Assembly: GCA_964213355.1 (NCBI GenBank)
Contig: CAXOVY010000030.1
Location: 1-64,000 of the forward strand
Source: JBAXAM01 sp964213355
GTDB taxonomy: Bacteria > Pseudomonadota > Gammaproteobacteria > UBA9339
Direction of reading: 5' to 3'
DNA length: 64,000 bases
Positions within the stretch are counted from its first letter, which is position 1; each line of letters opens with the position of its first letter. A model generated the notes under the pieces. The model saw only the letters and a program-made list of their open reading frames with translations. It searched no databases and had not been told where the DNA came from. Below are positions 18,092 to 27,352 of the stretch, piece after piece. The position numbers were made by a program, and so were the translations under genes.

Positions 18092-18125
18092 ATTATTGTT
18101 TCACGGTCTAAATTAATATAGGTTA

Positions 18126-19871
18126 ATGACTATGGATACAGCATATAGTTTTTTCGATAATCCCAATTATCCTCTGCATAAACAGTACGAAGCACTACGT
18201 GCCTATTTTTATGAAAAACTGTCTGCGCGCGAAATAGCAAAACGATTTGGTTATGCAGAAAATTCTTTGTATTGTTTCGCCAGCGCTTTTAAACAACTCG
18301 ATAAAGAACAACTTGAAAAAAGGTTTTTTGCTCCACTAACTGTTGGTCGACCAGCAAGAGAATATGGAAATAATATAGATCAACTCATTATTGCCTTAAG
18401 GAAAAAGTATCTTTCAGTACCAGATATAAAGGCTATCTTGGATACGCAAAAGCAAGATATCTCTGAGACTTATATTTATAAGCTGATAAATCGAGAAGGA
18501 TTTGCCAGACTGCCACGAAGAAGTAAAAGCGCCAAGGTTGGGACTTTATCCCAAGCTAAAGTACCGGCGCCAACAGCAGCTTTACTTGGAGATGACGATG
18601 AAACATTTAATACGATGAATGTTGGTATACTATGTTTCGTTCCATATATTATTGATTTAGGAATTGACAAAATTATTGCAAATTCATTATTCCCAGAAAC
18701 AAAAACAATCCCAAAAATTAGCGCAATACTGAGCTTCGTTGCCTTAAAACTATCCAATGTAAGAAGATATACAGCTGATGATTTATGGTGTATGGATAGG
18801 GGTAGCGGTTTTTTTGCTGGACTAAATGTTTTGCCAAAAACAGCATGGTTCTCTTCATACTCTCATCGCATAACGAGAAAGATGAATATGTCTTTTTTGA
18901 AAGAGCTATATCAATTGTGGCGAAAAATGGGTTTTTTGGCTGATACGGCAAATTTAGACTTTGTTGCTGTTCCCTATTGGGGAGAAGATTCTCACTTAGA
19001 AAATAATTGGTCTGGTACAAGGCACAAAGCGTTGTCCAGTATTTTAGCTGCCATAGCACAAGACCCCGATACTGGTATCATCACATATGGAGACACAACT
19101 GTTAGGCATGACAATGAATCTGATGTGGTTGTAGAATTTTTAGATTTTTATAAAGAATCAGGGAATGAGAATATCAATTATCTTGTGTTCGATAGTAAAT
19201 TTACTACCTATGAAAATCTGAGCAAACTAGACGATAACAAAATCAAATTTATCACTATTAGGAGAAGGGGAAAAAATATTGTTGATGAGTTGAATCAACT
19301 TCCAGCAGATTTATGGAAAAAAGTACGAGTTCAAACCTCTGGTAACAAAACCAGAGAATTAAATACCGTGGACCAAATTATTTTATTAAAAGGGTACAAC
19401 AAAAGGGTTAGGCAAATCGCAGTAACTGGACACGGAAAGATAAAGCCGGCATTAATTATTACCAATGATTTTAATTTAGGGGTCGAGCAAGTATTGAGAA
19501 AATACGCAAGAAGATGGCTGATAGAGAAAAGTATTTCCGAACAGACACATTTTTTTCATTTGAATAAAGTATCATCTTCAATGGTAATTAAAGTTGATTT
19601 TGATTTAACGATGTCTATTCTCTCTTACAATCTATATCGCGTTTTAGCTAATGATTTAACTGGATATGAGCACAACACTCCGCAGACACTATATGAGAAG
19701 TTTATTAACAACAACGGTAGCATAGAAATTAATCGTGGCGATGCCTTAGTTTCGATGAAAAAGAAAAGGAATTTACCTGAGCTATTAACGGCAATGAAAA
19801 GATTTGAAAAAATAAAAGTGCCTTGGCTTGGCGATCGTGCTCTTACAATTACCGCTGCCAGTAACACTTAA
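18126..19871 (+). CDS. IS1634-like DDE transposase
   Basis: 581 residues. N-terminal helix-turn-helix (LSAREIAKRFGYAENSLYCF) and a second DNA-binding segment, then an IS4-superfamily DDE core: NLDFVAVPYWG, YLVFDSKFTTYENL, and the Glu region RRWLIEKSISEQTHFF. An ATG two codons downstream is an alternative start. The frame is intact, suggesting a possibly active element. Confidence 0.88.
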   Translation: MTMDTAYSFFDNPNYPLHKQYEALRAYFYEKLSAREIAKRFGYAENSLYCFASAFKQLDKEQLEKRFFAPLTVGRPAREYGNNIDQLIIALRKKYLSVPDIKAILDTQKQDISETYIYKLINREGFARLPRRSKSAKVGTLSQAKVPAPTAALLGDDDETFNTMNVGILCFVPYIIDLGIDKIIANSLFPETKTIPKISAILSFVALKLSNVRRYTADDLWCMDRGSGFFAGLNVLPKTAWFSSYSHRITRKMNMSFLKELYQLWRKMGFLADTANLDFVAVPYWGEDSHLENNWSGTRHKALSSILAAIAQDPDTGIITYGDTTVRHDNESDVVVEFLDFYKESGNENINYLVFDSKFTTYENLSKLDDNKIKFITIRRRGKNIVDELNQLPADLWKKVRVQTSGNKTRELNTVDQIILLKGYNKRVRQIAVTGHGKIKPALIITNDFNLGVEQVLRKYARRWLIEKSISEQTHFFHLNKVSSSMVIKVDFDLTMSILSYNLYRVLANDLTGYEHNTPQTLYEKFINNNGSIEINRGDALVSMKKKRNLPELLTAMKRFEKIKVPWLGDRALTITAASNT

Positions 19872-20031
19872 AATCTATACTAATTTATGACCGTGAATTT
19901 CCGTGTTTAATCATATAAAATCAACAAATTACAACATAAATCATCATTATTTTTTAAAAATCTAAATGGGAAGTGCTATTTGTTGCAGAATTTTTCCACT
20001 AATTTTATTTTATAAAAATACAATTTTTCAA

Positions 20032-22053
20032 TTAGCATTTGCCTTTCTGTATTTTTTTAAGTTTTGAAACATAATTTTGAAAAGTCTTAACAGTTATATC
20101 ATCATTTTTACCTGAGTTATTAATGAATAAAATATGTCCACTTTTTGACGACCATGATAGTTTATTTATCGTATTTTTTACGTTAACGTTTTTTTCTTTA
20201 AACCAGCTATCCAACTTACTAAAAACATCTTTTGGCTTTATAGTATGCACATCTTTACCATCGTCAATAATGCCTTTAAAAGCCTTTTCTATTATTTGAT
20301 ATATGACTTCCTGTTCTTTCTCTCCTCTTTCATTTTTTCTTTGTTTATTAATAGCTGATTGTAACTTTTTTTCCTCAAACTCTGATACCCTTATGTCGTC
20401 TAATGTTAACTTGGCATTTTTAAGGCTGACTTGATAACCATAGGCGCGTATCACTCCATCATGGTCTTCTTCGTCTGGTATTTCTAAATATATAGTTGTA
20501 GGTTTACTTGCGCTATTACTTTCTGCCAACAATTTGAGCATTTCTTTTTCGTTATTACTATCAATTGCCTGTCGGAGCTTGTGGCTAAAAAACATGTCTT
20601 CACTACAATCAAGAGCGCATTTAGCCGCTGTTTTTATTGTCGCATCTATACATTCGCTATCAATTAGCTTTTTTAGGTAATTTGTTTCGATACCATCAGG
20701 ATTTAAATCTGCTAATTTGTAACAAATAGACTTTTTCTTTAACTTCCCACAAATTTCCATGTGTTTCTCATCATTAACCTTAATACAATCAAAGGCTCTT
20801 TCTATTTTTAGCAATTCAGGATCTACTTTAAAAAAAAGAGGTATTTTATTTTTTACTAAAATATTAAAAATTTTTTCTTTTTTGAGATTATATTTTGATT
20901 CTAACTCACTTAACGATAATTTTTCTGATTCATCTGTCTCAGAAGTTTTTTTAATGCTTTCTGCCATTATGGCAACTGTTTTAAGCCACTTGAACAATAA
21001 AACATTTCTTTCGCTATGGTTCTTGTAGAAATTGTATTGCTCTCGCTGATGAGGGATTAATTTATCCAACACACTATTCAGTATTGGTTGAGAAGCTATA
21101 GGAAACATTTCGATATTTTCTTTGACAAACTCTGCGATTTCTTCAAGCTTTAAGCCTGTTAATTTAGTACCAAACTTATATTCAAGCTTGTTATTAATCA
21201 ATTCAACTTTTTTTTCTTCCTCTTCTACATTAATTTTTGCTCCTTTTAATCTTTCTTCTAAAAAAAAATATGTTGCTAATAGAGGCGCACAAAGTTGAAA
21301 TAATACCTCGCCATTCAGAAAGCTTTTTACTGCTGCAACAGGTGAATTTTGCAATTTAGTTCTTAGTCCATTGCAATATTCTTTTATAGACTCTACAAAA
21401 TTTTTATCAGCCTCGTTAAAGTCTTCCGTTGCCTTTTTAGCCATTTCTGCAACATCATCTTGAACTATAAAAATATTTTTGTATGAAATAAATTGCGGCT
21501 TGTTTGCGAGAAAAAAATGTAATTCTTTTAAAACGCCGTTATAAATTTCTGAATTATTGTTAATGTCGTTAGGGGTTGGTCGTGCTAGATAAGTACTGAA
21601 ATAAACATGCTTCGTGGTTATTGTTTTTGTTATTTCTTCAGCCAAAATATCAACTTTTTGCCCCAGAAGATTTTTATATAGCACTTTCCATTTTTTTTCT
21701 TTCTCGTAGTAAATTAGCGTAAATGCATTATCTTGTGGAAATAAGATTTGTTCTTCATTGTAATCTAAACAGACTAGTTTATCGATTTTTGTTTCATTTT
21801 TTTCGGGAGAGCAATAATTAAATAAATAAGCCATAGATTCATCTGTGCGTAAATTCCACCTCGCAGTATCACACCAACAACTATCAAGATTAAAATCTTT
21901 TAATGGGATAAATTTATCCTCTATTTTTAGATAATAACTTTCAATTGCAAACATGTCGGCAAGTTCTATCTCATCATAATCAAAAGTTGATGAAAAATAT
22001 TTACTTGCTTCTTTTAGAGATACTAAGCTTTTTTCGTTTATCTTATTTATCAT
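20032..22053 (-). CDS. Large unknown protein encoded next to the island integrase
   Basis: 673 residues from the ATG of MINKINEKSL, with GAGAGG upstream, overlapping the end of the integrase gene. I recognise no family. It is soluble, charged and mostly helical, with a coiled-coil-like stretch at about 265-300 (LEERLKGAKINVEEEEKKVEL), a KQRKNERGEKEQEV helix near 585, and a C-terminal basic domain (FSKLDSWFKEKNVNVKNTINKLSW...YVSKLKKIQKGKC) that may bind nucleic acid. The slot just inside the integrase is often occupied by anti-phage or other accessory genes; such a role here is a guess from position. Co-expression with the integrase is likely. Confidence 0.7.
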   Translation of the reverse strand: MINKINEKSLVSLKEASKYFSSTFDYDEIELADMFAIESYYLKIEDKFIPLKDFNLDSCWCDTARWNLRTDESMAYLFNYCSPEKNETKIDKLVCLDYNEEQILFPQDNAFTLIYYEKEKKWKVLYKNLLGQKVDILAEEITKTITTKHVYFSTYLARPTPNDINNNSEIYNGVLKELHFFLANKPQFISYKNIFIVQDDVAEMAKKATEDFNEADKNFVESIKEYCNGLRTKLQNSPVAAVKSFLNGEVLFQLCAPLLATYFFLEERLKGAKINVEEEEKKVELINNKLEYKFGTKLTGLKLEEIAEFVKENIEMFPIASQPILNSVLDKLIPHQREQYNFYKNHSERNVLLFKWLKTVAIMAESIKKTSETDESEKLSLSELESKYNLKKEKIFNILVKNKIPLFFKVDPELLKIERAFDCIKVNDEKHMEICGKLKKKSICYKLADLNPDGIETNYLKKLIDSECIDATIKTAAKCALDCSEDMFFSHKLRQAIDSNNEKEMLKLLAESNSASKPTTIYLEIPDEEDHDGVIRAYGYQVSLKNAKLTLDDIRVSEFEEKKLQSAINKQRKNERGEKEQEVIYQIIEKAFKGIIDDGKDVHTIKPKDVFSKLDSWFKEKNVNVKNTINKLSWSSKSGHILFINNSGKNDDITVKTFQNYVSKLKKIQKGKC

Positions 22054-23113
22054 TGCCAAAAATCCTCTCATTCATTTTTGTTACAACTCTTGCAGTGTGT
22101 GCTTCTGATAAATGCGCATATCGCTTAACCATTTGTAATGTTTTATGACCTAGAACCTCGGCGATCTCAGCGAGGCTAGCACCGTTCATGGCAAGATATG
22201 AAGCAGCACTATGCCTGAGGTCATGAAAACGAAAATCGTTGATCTCAGCGCGTTTTAAAGCGGTTTCAAATGGGGTTCTAATATCAATAGGTTGTTTGGG
22301 GTTGTAACTGCTAGGGAAAACCAAATCAGAATCAATATGCTTGGTTTTGATGTGTTCGTGCATTAAACCTAGGGCATGCCCTGTTACAGGTAAAACGCGC
22401 CTCTCACCGTTTTTTGTTTCATGTAGTGTAATGATGCCGCGTTGTAAATCTACATCAGACCATTTAAGACCTAATATTTCCATCTTGCGTGCGCCGGTAG
22501 ATAAGCAAAGGACAATAACTAAATATAAAATGGGATTATCACTACCTTTTACTGCTGCTAATAAGTTTTCCCGTTCTTTATCACTGAGAAAGCGTACGCG
22601 CCCACGTGGTTCTTTGGGTTTGGTAATAGCTGAAACTGGGTTAGATTCTATCCAACCCCATTCCTTGATCGCAATAGTAAAGGCATGAGAAAGTGCAGCT
22701 AAGTAACGATTTACCGTTGCTGGCGAACGCAATTTGTCTCTAACAGTAATTTCTTGCAAAAGTTTATCGCGTTGTTCTGCTACTAAAGCAGGGGTAATCT
22801 CTGCTAAAGCATAATCGCCAATTTGTTTTTTCCACCAGCCCAGTTGTTGGGTTTGTTTTTCTTTGCTTTTTAATTTGTTTGGCAACACGCATTTTATATA
22901 TCGGTCGATAAGTTCACCTAAAGTATGGCGTTTGGCTTCTGACGTTTTAAAATGCCGCCCTTCGCGCATAGCTGTTTCAGTTTGTTGCGTCCACTTCTTC
23001 GCATCGGTTTTACGAGTAAAGGTTGCCGTTTGTATAGGAAAGCCTTTTAAGCGTACTTGCACCCGATAACTATTTTCGCCATTGCTATTTTTACGCTCTT
23101 GAATGTATGCCAT
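22043..23113 (-). CDS. int: Tyrosine-recombinase integrase of the tRNA-Asn island
   Basis: 356 residues. It has an N-terminal arm-binding domain (about 1-60), a core-binding SAM-like domain (about 65-160) and a C-terminal catalytic domain with Arg in STGARKMEILGL, HDLRHSAASYL, GHKT and the nucleophile Tyr in QMVKRYAHLS. It should catalyse site-specific recombination between the attachment repeats at 7075-7141 and 23395-23461. Placement beside the intact tRNA, reading away from it, is standard for such elements. The 3' end overlaps the unknown 673-residue gene. Confidence 0.95.
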   Translation of the reverse strand: MAYIQERKNSNGENSYRVQVRLKGFPIQTATFTRKTDAKKWTQQTETAMREGRHFKTSEAKRHTLGELIDRYIKCVLPNKLKSKEKQTQQLGWWKKQIGDYALAEITPALVAEQRDKLLQEITVRDKLRSPATVNRYLAALSHAFTIAIKEWGWIESNPVSAITKPKEPRGRVRFLSDKERENLLAAVKGSDNPILYLVIVLCLSTGARKMEILGLKWSDVDLQRGIITLHETKNGERRVLPVTGHALGLMHEHIKTKHIDSDLVFPSSYNPKQPIDIRTPFETALKRAEINDFRFHDLRHSAASYLAMNGASLAEIAEVLGHKTLQMVKRYAHLSEAHTARVVTKMNERIFGNDK

Positions 23114-23281
23114 GTTGTTATCTCGTCACTAACAATACTAACATACTACAACAAGTAGCAAATAAAAGCAACAAGTGATGATCAATCACCGTAAATATTA
23201 CAATAATTATAATATGAGTTAATGAGTTAACTAAATTAATTATGATTCATGGTGCAGTTAAGGTGCATTAACAAATAAAAA

Positions 23282-23317
23282 TTACCATTTTTTAAGCGAT
23301 ATCGCAAAAAATGGTAA
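23282..23317 (-). terminator. Terminator-like hairpin between tRNA-Asn and the integrase
   Basis: Arms TTACCATTTTTT (23282-23293) and AAAAAATGGTAA (23306-23317) enclose GCGATATCGC, itself a palindrome. On the minus strand the stem is followed by TTTTTATTTG. It would stop transcription coming from the tRNA promoter before it reaches the integrase gene. Confidence 0.65.
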
Positions 23318-23348
23318 AATTCTTTTATTGTATTTTGTTGTGGTGAAA

Positions 23349-23366
23349 TGCACCACCAGTGCACCA
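23349..23366. repeat. Second copy of the 18-mer near the island end
   Basis: TGCACCACCAGTGCACCA, identical and in the same orientation as 7258-7275. Related GGTGCA words occur at about 23250-23265 (GGTGCAGTTAAGGTGCATT). Likely integrase arm sites. Confidence 0.5.
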
Positions 23367-23394
23367 TTTAGGAAAACTACAGAAGAGGTAATTC

Positions 23395-23489
<95 letters not shown>

Positions 23490-23526
23490 ATTAACTTTGT
23501 ATGAATCAGATCTAGCAAAGCTGCGT

Positions 23527-23555
23527 ATAATAGTGCGATACGAAGCAACCGTCAA
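23527..23555 (-). promoter_or_regulatory. Promoter of tRNA-Asn
   Basis: On the minus strand TTGACG (23555-23550), a 17-base spacer, and TATTAT (23532-23527), followed by a GC-rich discriminator ACGCAGC. The start site would lie about 30 bases before the tRNA 5' end. Confidence 0.75.
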
Positions 23556-23658
23556 GGATCTTACATTCATAAACTCCACTATCCTGGCAGCCATAAAAAC
23601 CTAATGCCTCGCATCCATTTGACAACACGAGGCTCCAACCCGGCTTATACGCAAATCT

Positions 23659-23979
23659 TTACTTAGTTTCTTTAGTATCACCAGCGGGTTTGGTTTCGCT
23701 AGCAGGCGGTGTCACCGAGCTACCTGATACTTTATTATGAGTGTTGGTTACCTCTTGATGCAGCGTTCCTAGCATAGTACTAATTTTAGCAATGGTATCA
23801 GCTTGTTTAGAGTGGTTTTCTGCTAAATCTTTAGCAAGTTTACTCAGCTGCGACAAACAATATCCAATAGGATCATCCTTATTTGCCTCGGGAATTGCTA
23901 CAGGACTAAGCATTGATTTGACATCACCAATTAACTTTTGCAAATCAAACTTATTAGTAGTTTTTGACAAGTCAGCCAT
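23659..23979 (-). CDS. Hypothetical protein, 106 residues
   Basis: Soluble protein with a helical middle (about 15-85) and a proline/threonine/lysine-rich tail (SVTPPASETKPAGDTKETK). Not recognised. The ATG has AGGAGAT upstream. It lies between lpxK and tRNA-Asn on the same strand. A 46-codon frame continues after the stop codon but overlaps the tRNA promoter and is probably chance. Confidence 0.6.
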   Translation of the reverse strand: MADLSKTTNKFDLQKLIGDVKSMLSPVAIPEANKDDPIGYCLSQLSKLAKDLAENHSKQADTIAKISTMLGTLHQEVTNTHNKVSGSSVTPPASETKPAGDTKETK

Positions 23980-24045
23980 ATAAATCTCCTGTAAATTATA
24001 AAATTATTAATAAAATATAATTTGTTACCATATAAACCCAGCTAG

Positions 24046-25044
24046 TTAAGCATGTTTATGCAGCTTATCTAACACTCGCGTAGTAAGCTTATCACTCAAC
24101 TTTGCTTCAATCTTTAAACACCAACAATTTTCGCTGGCGATTGTATCACATTTAACTGCATCTTTCTCGGTCATTATTACAATTTCACTCCCAAACAAAA
24201 GATCACTCGCCCGAAAACTATAATGATCCGGAAATGGATGCTCAATCACATTTAATAAACCCAACTGACGCAGGGTGCTAAAAAACCTCTGTGGATTGCC
24301 AATACCAGCAACTGCATGGATAGTTTGTCTGGAAAAATCCAAGCAATTAAATTCATTGGTTGTTTTGGTTACTGCTGGATTTTTTAGATTATAAAAACCA
24401 ATTGGCCTTAAAATCATCCCGTATTCATCATCGCTAAAATGCATATTATAATTTTTTACAATAAAATCTACCTGCTGCAATCGCGTGATAGGCTCACGCA
24501 AAGGCCCAGCCGGTAGACAAAATTCATTACCAAATCCAAGGTTGACATCAATCAGTGCAATTTCAATATCACGCGACAACGCATAATGCTGAAGTCCATC
24601 ATCGCTAATAATAACGTTACAGTTCCCATTTGCAAACAACACGCGAGCAGCGGCGGTTTTTTTCGGATCAACAACAATAGGACATTGCGTACGCCGCGCA
24701 ATTAACAATGCTTCATCACCCACCTCTTCCACTTTACTTTCAGGAGTAACCAATAAAGGATAATTTTTACTTTTTCCACCATAGCCGCGACTTATAATGC
24801 CGGGGTTATAGCCCTTATTTTTTAAAAGCTCTGCTAAGTAAATAACTAGTGGGGTTTTTCCTGTTCCACCAACTGTGATATTGCCAACAATTATTATTGG
24901 AACTGAAAATTTCTGACCTGGAAAAATTTGATAATAAAATTTGCGTAAGCCAATAATCACGCGATAAATAAAGCTAAATGGCAACAGCATATAGCTAACA
25001 ATACTTCTTTTATACCAAAATTTAGGCGGGGTAAGATTAATCAT
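24046..25044 (-). CDS. lpxK: Tetraacyldisaccharide 4'-kinase
   Basis: 332 residues from the ATG of MINLTPPKFWYK, which overlaps the msbA stop by eight bases; the frame upstream of it lies inside msbA. LpxK phosphorylates lipid A disaccharide at the inner membrane. The P-loop VGNITVGGTGKTPLV and the family block SRGYGGKSKNYPLLV are present, as are DDGLQHYALSRDIEIALID and LPAGPLREP. An N-terminal hydrophobic helix anchors it. Follows msbA as in many gammaproteobacteria, so the window's organism makes lipid A. Confidence 0.96.
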   Translation of the reverse strand: MINLTPPKFWYKRSIVSYMLLPFSFIYRVIIGLRKFYYQIFPGQKFSVPIIIVGNITVGGTGKTPLVIYLAELLKNKGYNPGIISRGYGGKSKNYPLLVTPESKVEEVGDEALLIARRTQCPIVVDPKKTAAARVLFANGNCNVIISDDGLQHYALSRDIEIALIDVNLGFGNEFCLPAGPLREPITRLQQVDFIVKNYNMHFSDDEYGMILRPIGFYNLKNPAVTKTTNEFNCLDFSRQTIHAVAGIGNPQRFFSTLRQLGLLNVIEHPFPDHYSFRASDLLFGSEIVIMTEKDAVKCDTIASENCWCLKIEAKLSDKLTTRVLDKLHKHA

Positions 25045-26809
25045 AATCCTTGAACTGCAATTTATATAACTTAGCATATTGTCCATTTAGCTCTAAAAGC
25101 TCTTTATGAGTCCCCGCTTCAAGAATTTTCCCATGATCAAGCACTATGATTTTATCAGCCCGTTCAACCGTTGATAGGCGATGGGCAATAACCAGGGTCG
25201 TACGTTTCTTCATCAACACTTCAAGCGCCGCCTGGATGCAACGCTCCGATTCAGTATCCAGCGCAGAAGTTGCTTCGTCTAAAATTAAAATTGGCGCATC
25301 TTTTAATAGTGCACGAGCAATAGCAATTCGCTGCCGCTGCCCTCCGGATAACAACAAACCATTCTCACCAATCATAGTATTTAATCCATCCGGCAAGTTT
25401 TTTATAAAATCCAAAACATGCGCAGCCTCAGCTGCCTGTATAATTTTAGTATCAGTTGCGTCTTGCAATGATCCATAAGCAATATTGCGAGCAATTGTGT
25501 CATTAAACAATGTTAAATGCTGTGAAACTATGGACAGCTGTTTACGTAAATCAAGTAACCTATAGTTCTGAATATTTACCCCATCAAGCAAAATCTCTCC
25601 ATAAGAGACATCATAAAAACGCGGCAACAAACTAACTAATGTTGTTTTACCGCTACCAGAGCGCCCGACTAAGGCAATATTTTGCCCTGGTTCAACTTTA
25701 AAGCTAATATCACGTAACACCCCTTTTTTTGTACACGGATAACTAAAACTAACGTTTTTGTATTCAATACCCCCAAAAGCACGCACAATAGTTTTAGTAC
25801 CAAGATCTTTTTCCTGTTCTTCATCCAAGAGCGCAAAAATGCTATGCGCCCCAGCAACACCTTTTTGAATTCCAACATTAATCTTCGTGAGACGCTTCAG
25901 TGGTGTAAGTAAATGTAAGGTTGTCGCAATAAAAGCGCCAAAACCACCTATGGTAATATCATGAAACAATGGATTAGTGGCAACAAATATAATTATCGCA
26001 ATTGGAACTGCAGTAACAATTTGAGTTAAAGATACACCTAAAGAATCAGTAGCAATTACTTTCATTTCACGCTGCCGATTTTGGTTGGTTACTGCAAAAA
26101 ATTTCTGTTTTTCATATTCTTCACCACCAAACACACGCACCACTTTGTAGTTTTCAATTCCCTCTTCTGCCGCGTGCGTAATATCACCCATACTTATTTG
26201 CACATTAGTGCTTAAATGACGCAGTCGTTTAGAACAATACCGTATAATGACCGAAATAATTGGAGCCGTAGCTATAAATACTAAGGTTAATAGCCAACTA
26301 AGATTAAACATGACAACAAGCAACCAGATCAATAGCATGCCTTCTTGCAGAACTGTCAACAATGCTTCCGTAGAAGCACCTGCAACTTGTTCGGTATTAT
26401 AAATCAAAGTTGATAATAATTTACCTGAAGACTCTTTGTCATAATACCCAGACGGCAAATGCATTAAATGGGCAAAAATGCGTTGCCGAAAGTCACGCAC
26501 AATATTACGACCAACACAAGACAGAAAATAATTGGAGAGGAAATTGGCAAAGCCACGCACCAGAAGCACACCAACAACAATTAATGGCAACCAAGTAAAC
26601 CACCACTGCGTATGCCCAACAATAGAATCCCAATGATCCATAAGTGGTTTTACGCCATATAGCATGGCAGCATCAGTTCCAGCAGCCAAAGCTGTCCCAA
26701 TAACACCAATTATAAAAAACAACCAGTAGGGTGCAATAGATTTCAGAAGTTTTAAATAGACCGACCAACTGGTATAGGAATTAACAGGTTCTTCAATTTT
26801 TTTGCTCAT
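25037..26809 (-). CDS. msbA: Lipid A export ABC transporter MsbA
   Basis: 590-residue half-transporter with six membrane helices (about 25-310) and an ATPase domain (about 345-585). Walker A is GRSGSGKTT, signature LSGGQRQRIAIARAL, Walker B ILILDEATS, and the H-loop VIAHRLST. It flips core-lipid A to the outer leaflet of the inner membrane. It follows the remnant of comEC by three bases and overlaps lpxK, the usual comEC-msbA-lpxK order. Confidence 0.97.
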   Translation of the reverse strand: MSKKIEEPVNSYTSWSVYLKLLKSIAPYWLFFIIGVIGTALAAGTDAAMLYGVKPLMDHWDSIVGHTQWWFTWLPLIVVGVLLVRGFANFLSNYFLSCVGRNIVRDFRQRIFAHLMHLPSGYYDKESSGKLLSTLIYNTEQVAGASTEALLTVLQEGMLLIWLLVVMFNLSWLLTLVFIATAPIISVIIRYCSKRLRHLSTNVQISMGDITHAAEEGIENYKVVRVFGGEEYEKQKFFAVTNQNRQREMKVIATDSLGVSLTQIVTAVPIAIIIFVATNPLFHDITIGGFGAFIATTLHLLTPLKRLTKINVGIQKGVAGAHSIFALLDEEQEKDLGTKTIVRAFGGIEYKNVSFSYPCTKKGVLRDISFKVEPGQNIALVGRSGSGKTTLVSLLPRFYDVSYGEILLDGVNIQNYRLLDLRKQLSIVSQHLTLFNDTIARNIAYGSLQDATDTKIIQAAEAAHVLDFIKNLPDGLNTMIGENGLLLSGGQRQRIAIARALLKDAPILILDEATSALDTESERCIQAALEVLMKKRTTLVIAHRLSTVERADKIIVLDHGKILEAGTHKELLELNGQYAKLYKLQFKDYD

Positions 26810-26812
26810 AAT

Positions 26813-27235
26813 TTATCTATAGTTCCAAAAATGCTTTTCTTTTTCTCTGTATGAAATGAGAGCTAGTATATCTGATTTATCATCAAATTTGAAAGTAATT
26901 GCACCTTCTTGTACTGTGTTTAGCAGCTTAGCACCACTCGTAGTATAACGCGCCACAATTGTTTTATGAGGAAAATGAAAACGATTTTTATAACCAATGG
27001 GAAACAATACGTATTTTGGCTGCACAAAATCAATTAAACTTTGCGTCGACGAGGTGGCACTGCCATGATGCGGAGCTACTAAAATAGTGCTTTTTAAACT
27101 GGCGCTATAATTCTTTACTAATAAATCTTCACCGCCTTGTTCAATATCGCCAGTCAACAAAATACTTTTTGCGCCTTGCGTAATTTTAAGCACACACGAA
27201 GCTTCATTCCCAACCAATGGCGCATTACTTGGCGG
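26813..27235 (-). pseudogene. comEC: ComEC, C-terminal remnant
   Basis: About 140 codons that encode the end of the metallo-beta-lactamase-like domain of the DNA uptake channel ComEC: LLTGDIEQGGEDLLV, then APHHGS, then VLFPIGYKNRFHFPH. The left end of an IS21 element cuts the frame at 27236. The first part of this domain and the whole membrane competence domain are missing between this piece and 29682-30309. Natural transformation through ComEC should be lost. Confidence 0.9.
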
Positions 27236-27352
27236 TGTCAATTTCCATGTAAAATTGACCCCTCTAGAGCATAAAGTTGCACCGAAAATTGACCCCTCTA
27301 ATTACTAAATTTACTCTTAAAATTTTAACTAATTTTAAGAGGATAAAAGAGG

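Larger units (their letters stand above)
17830..19905 (+). mobile_element. IS1634-like (IS4-superfamily) insertion sequence
   Basis: Ends CACGGATATTCACG on the left and, inverted, CACGGAAATTCACG on the right; the similarity continues inward for about 25 more bases. A 5-bp TTTAA is repeated outside each end (17825-17829, 19906-19910), though so AT-rich a repeat is weak evidence. A second copy of the end motif lies inside at 18101-18122, just before the transposase. Length 2076 bases. Confidence 0.75.

Noticed and set aside
23521..23658. Cysteine-containing 46-codon frame continuing after the stop of the 106-residue gene
   Set aside because: It has no ATG and overlaps the tRNA-Asn promoter boxes, so it is probably chance.
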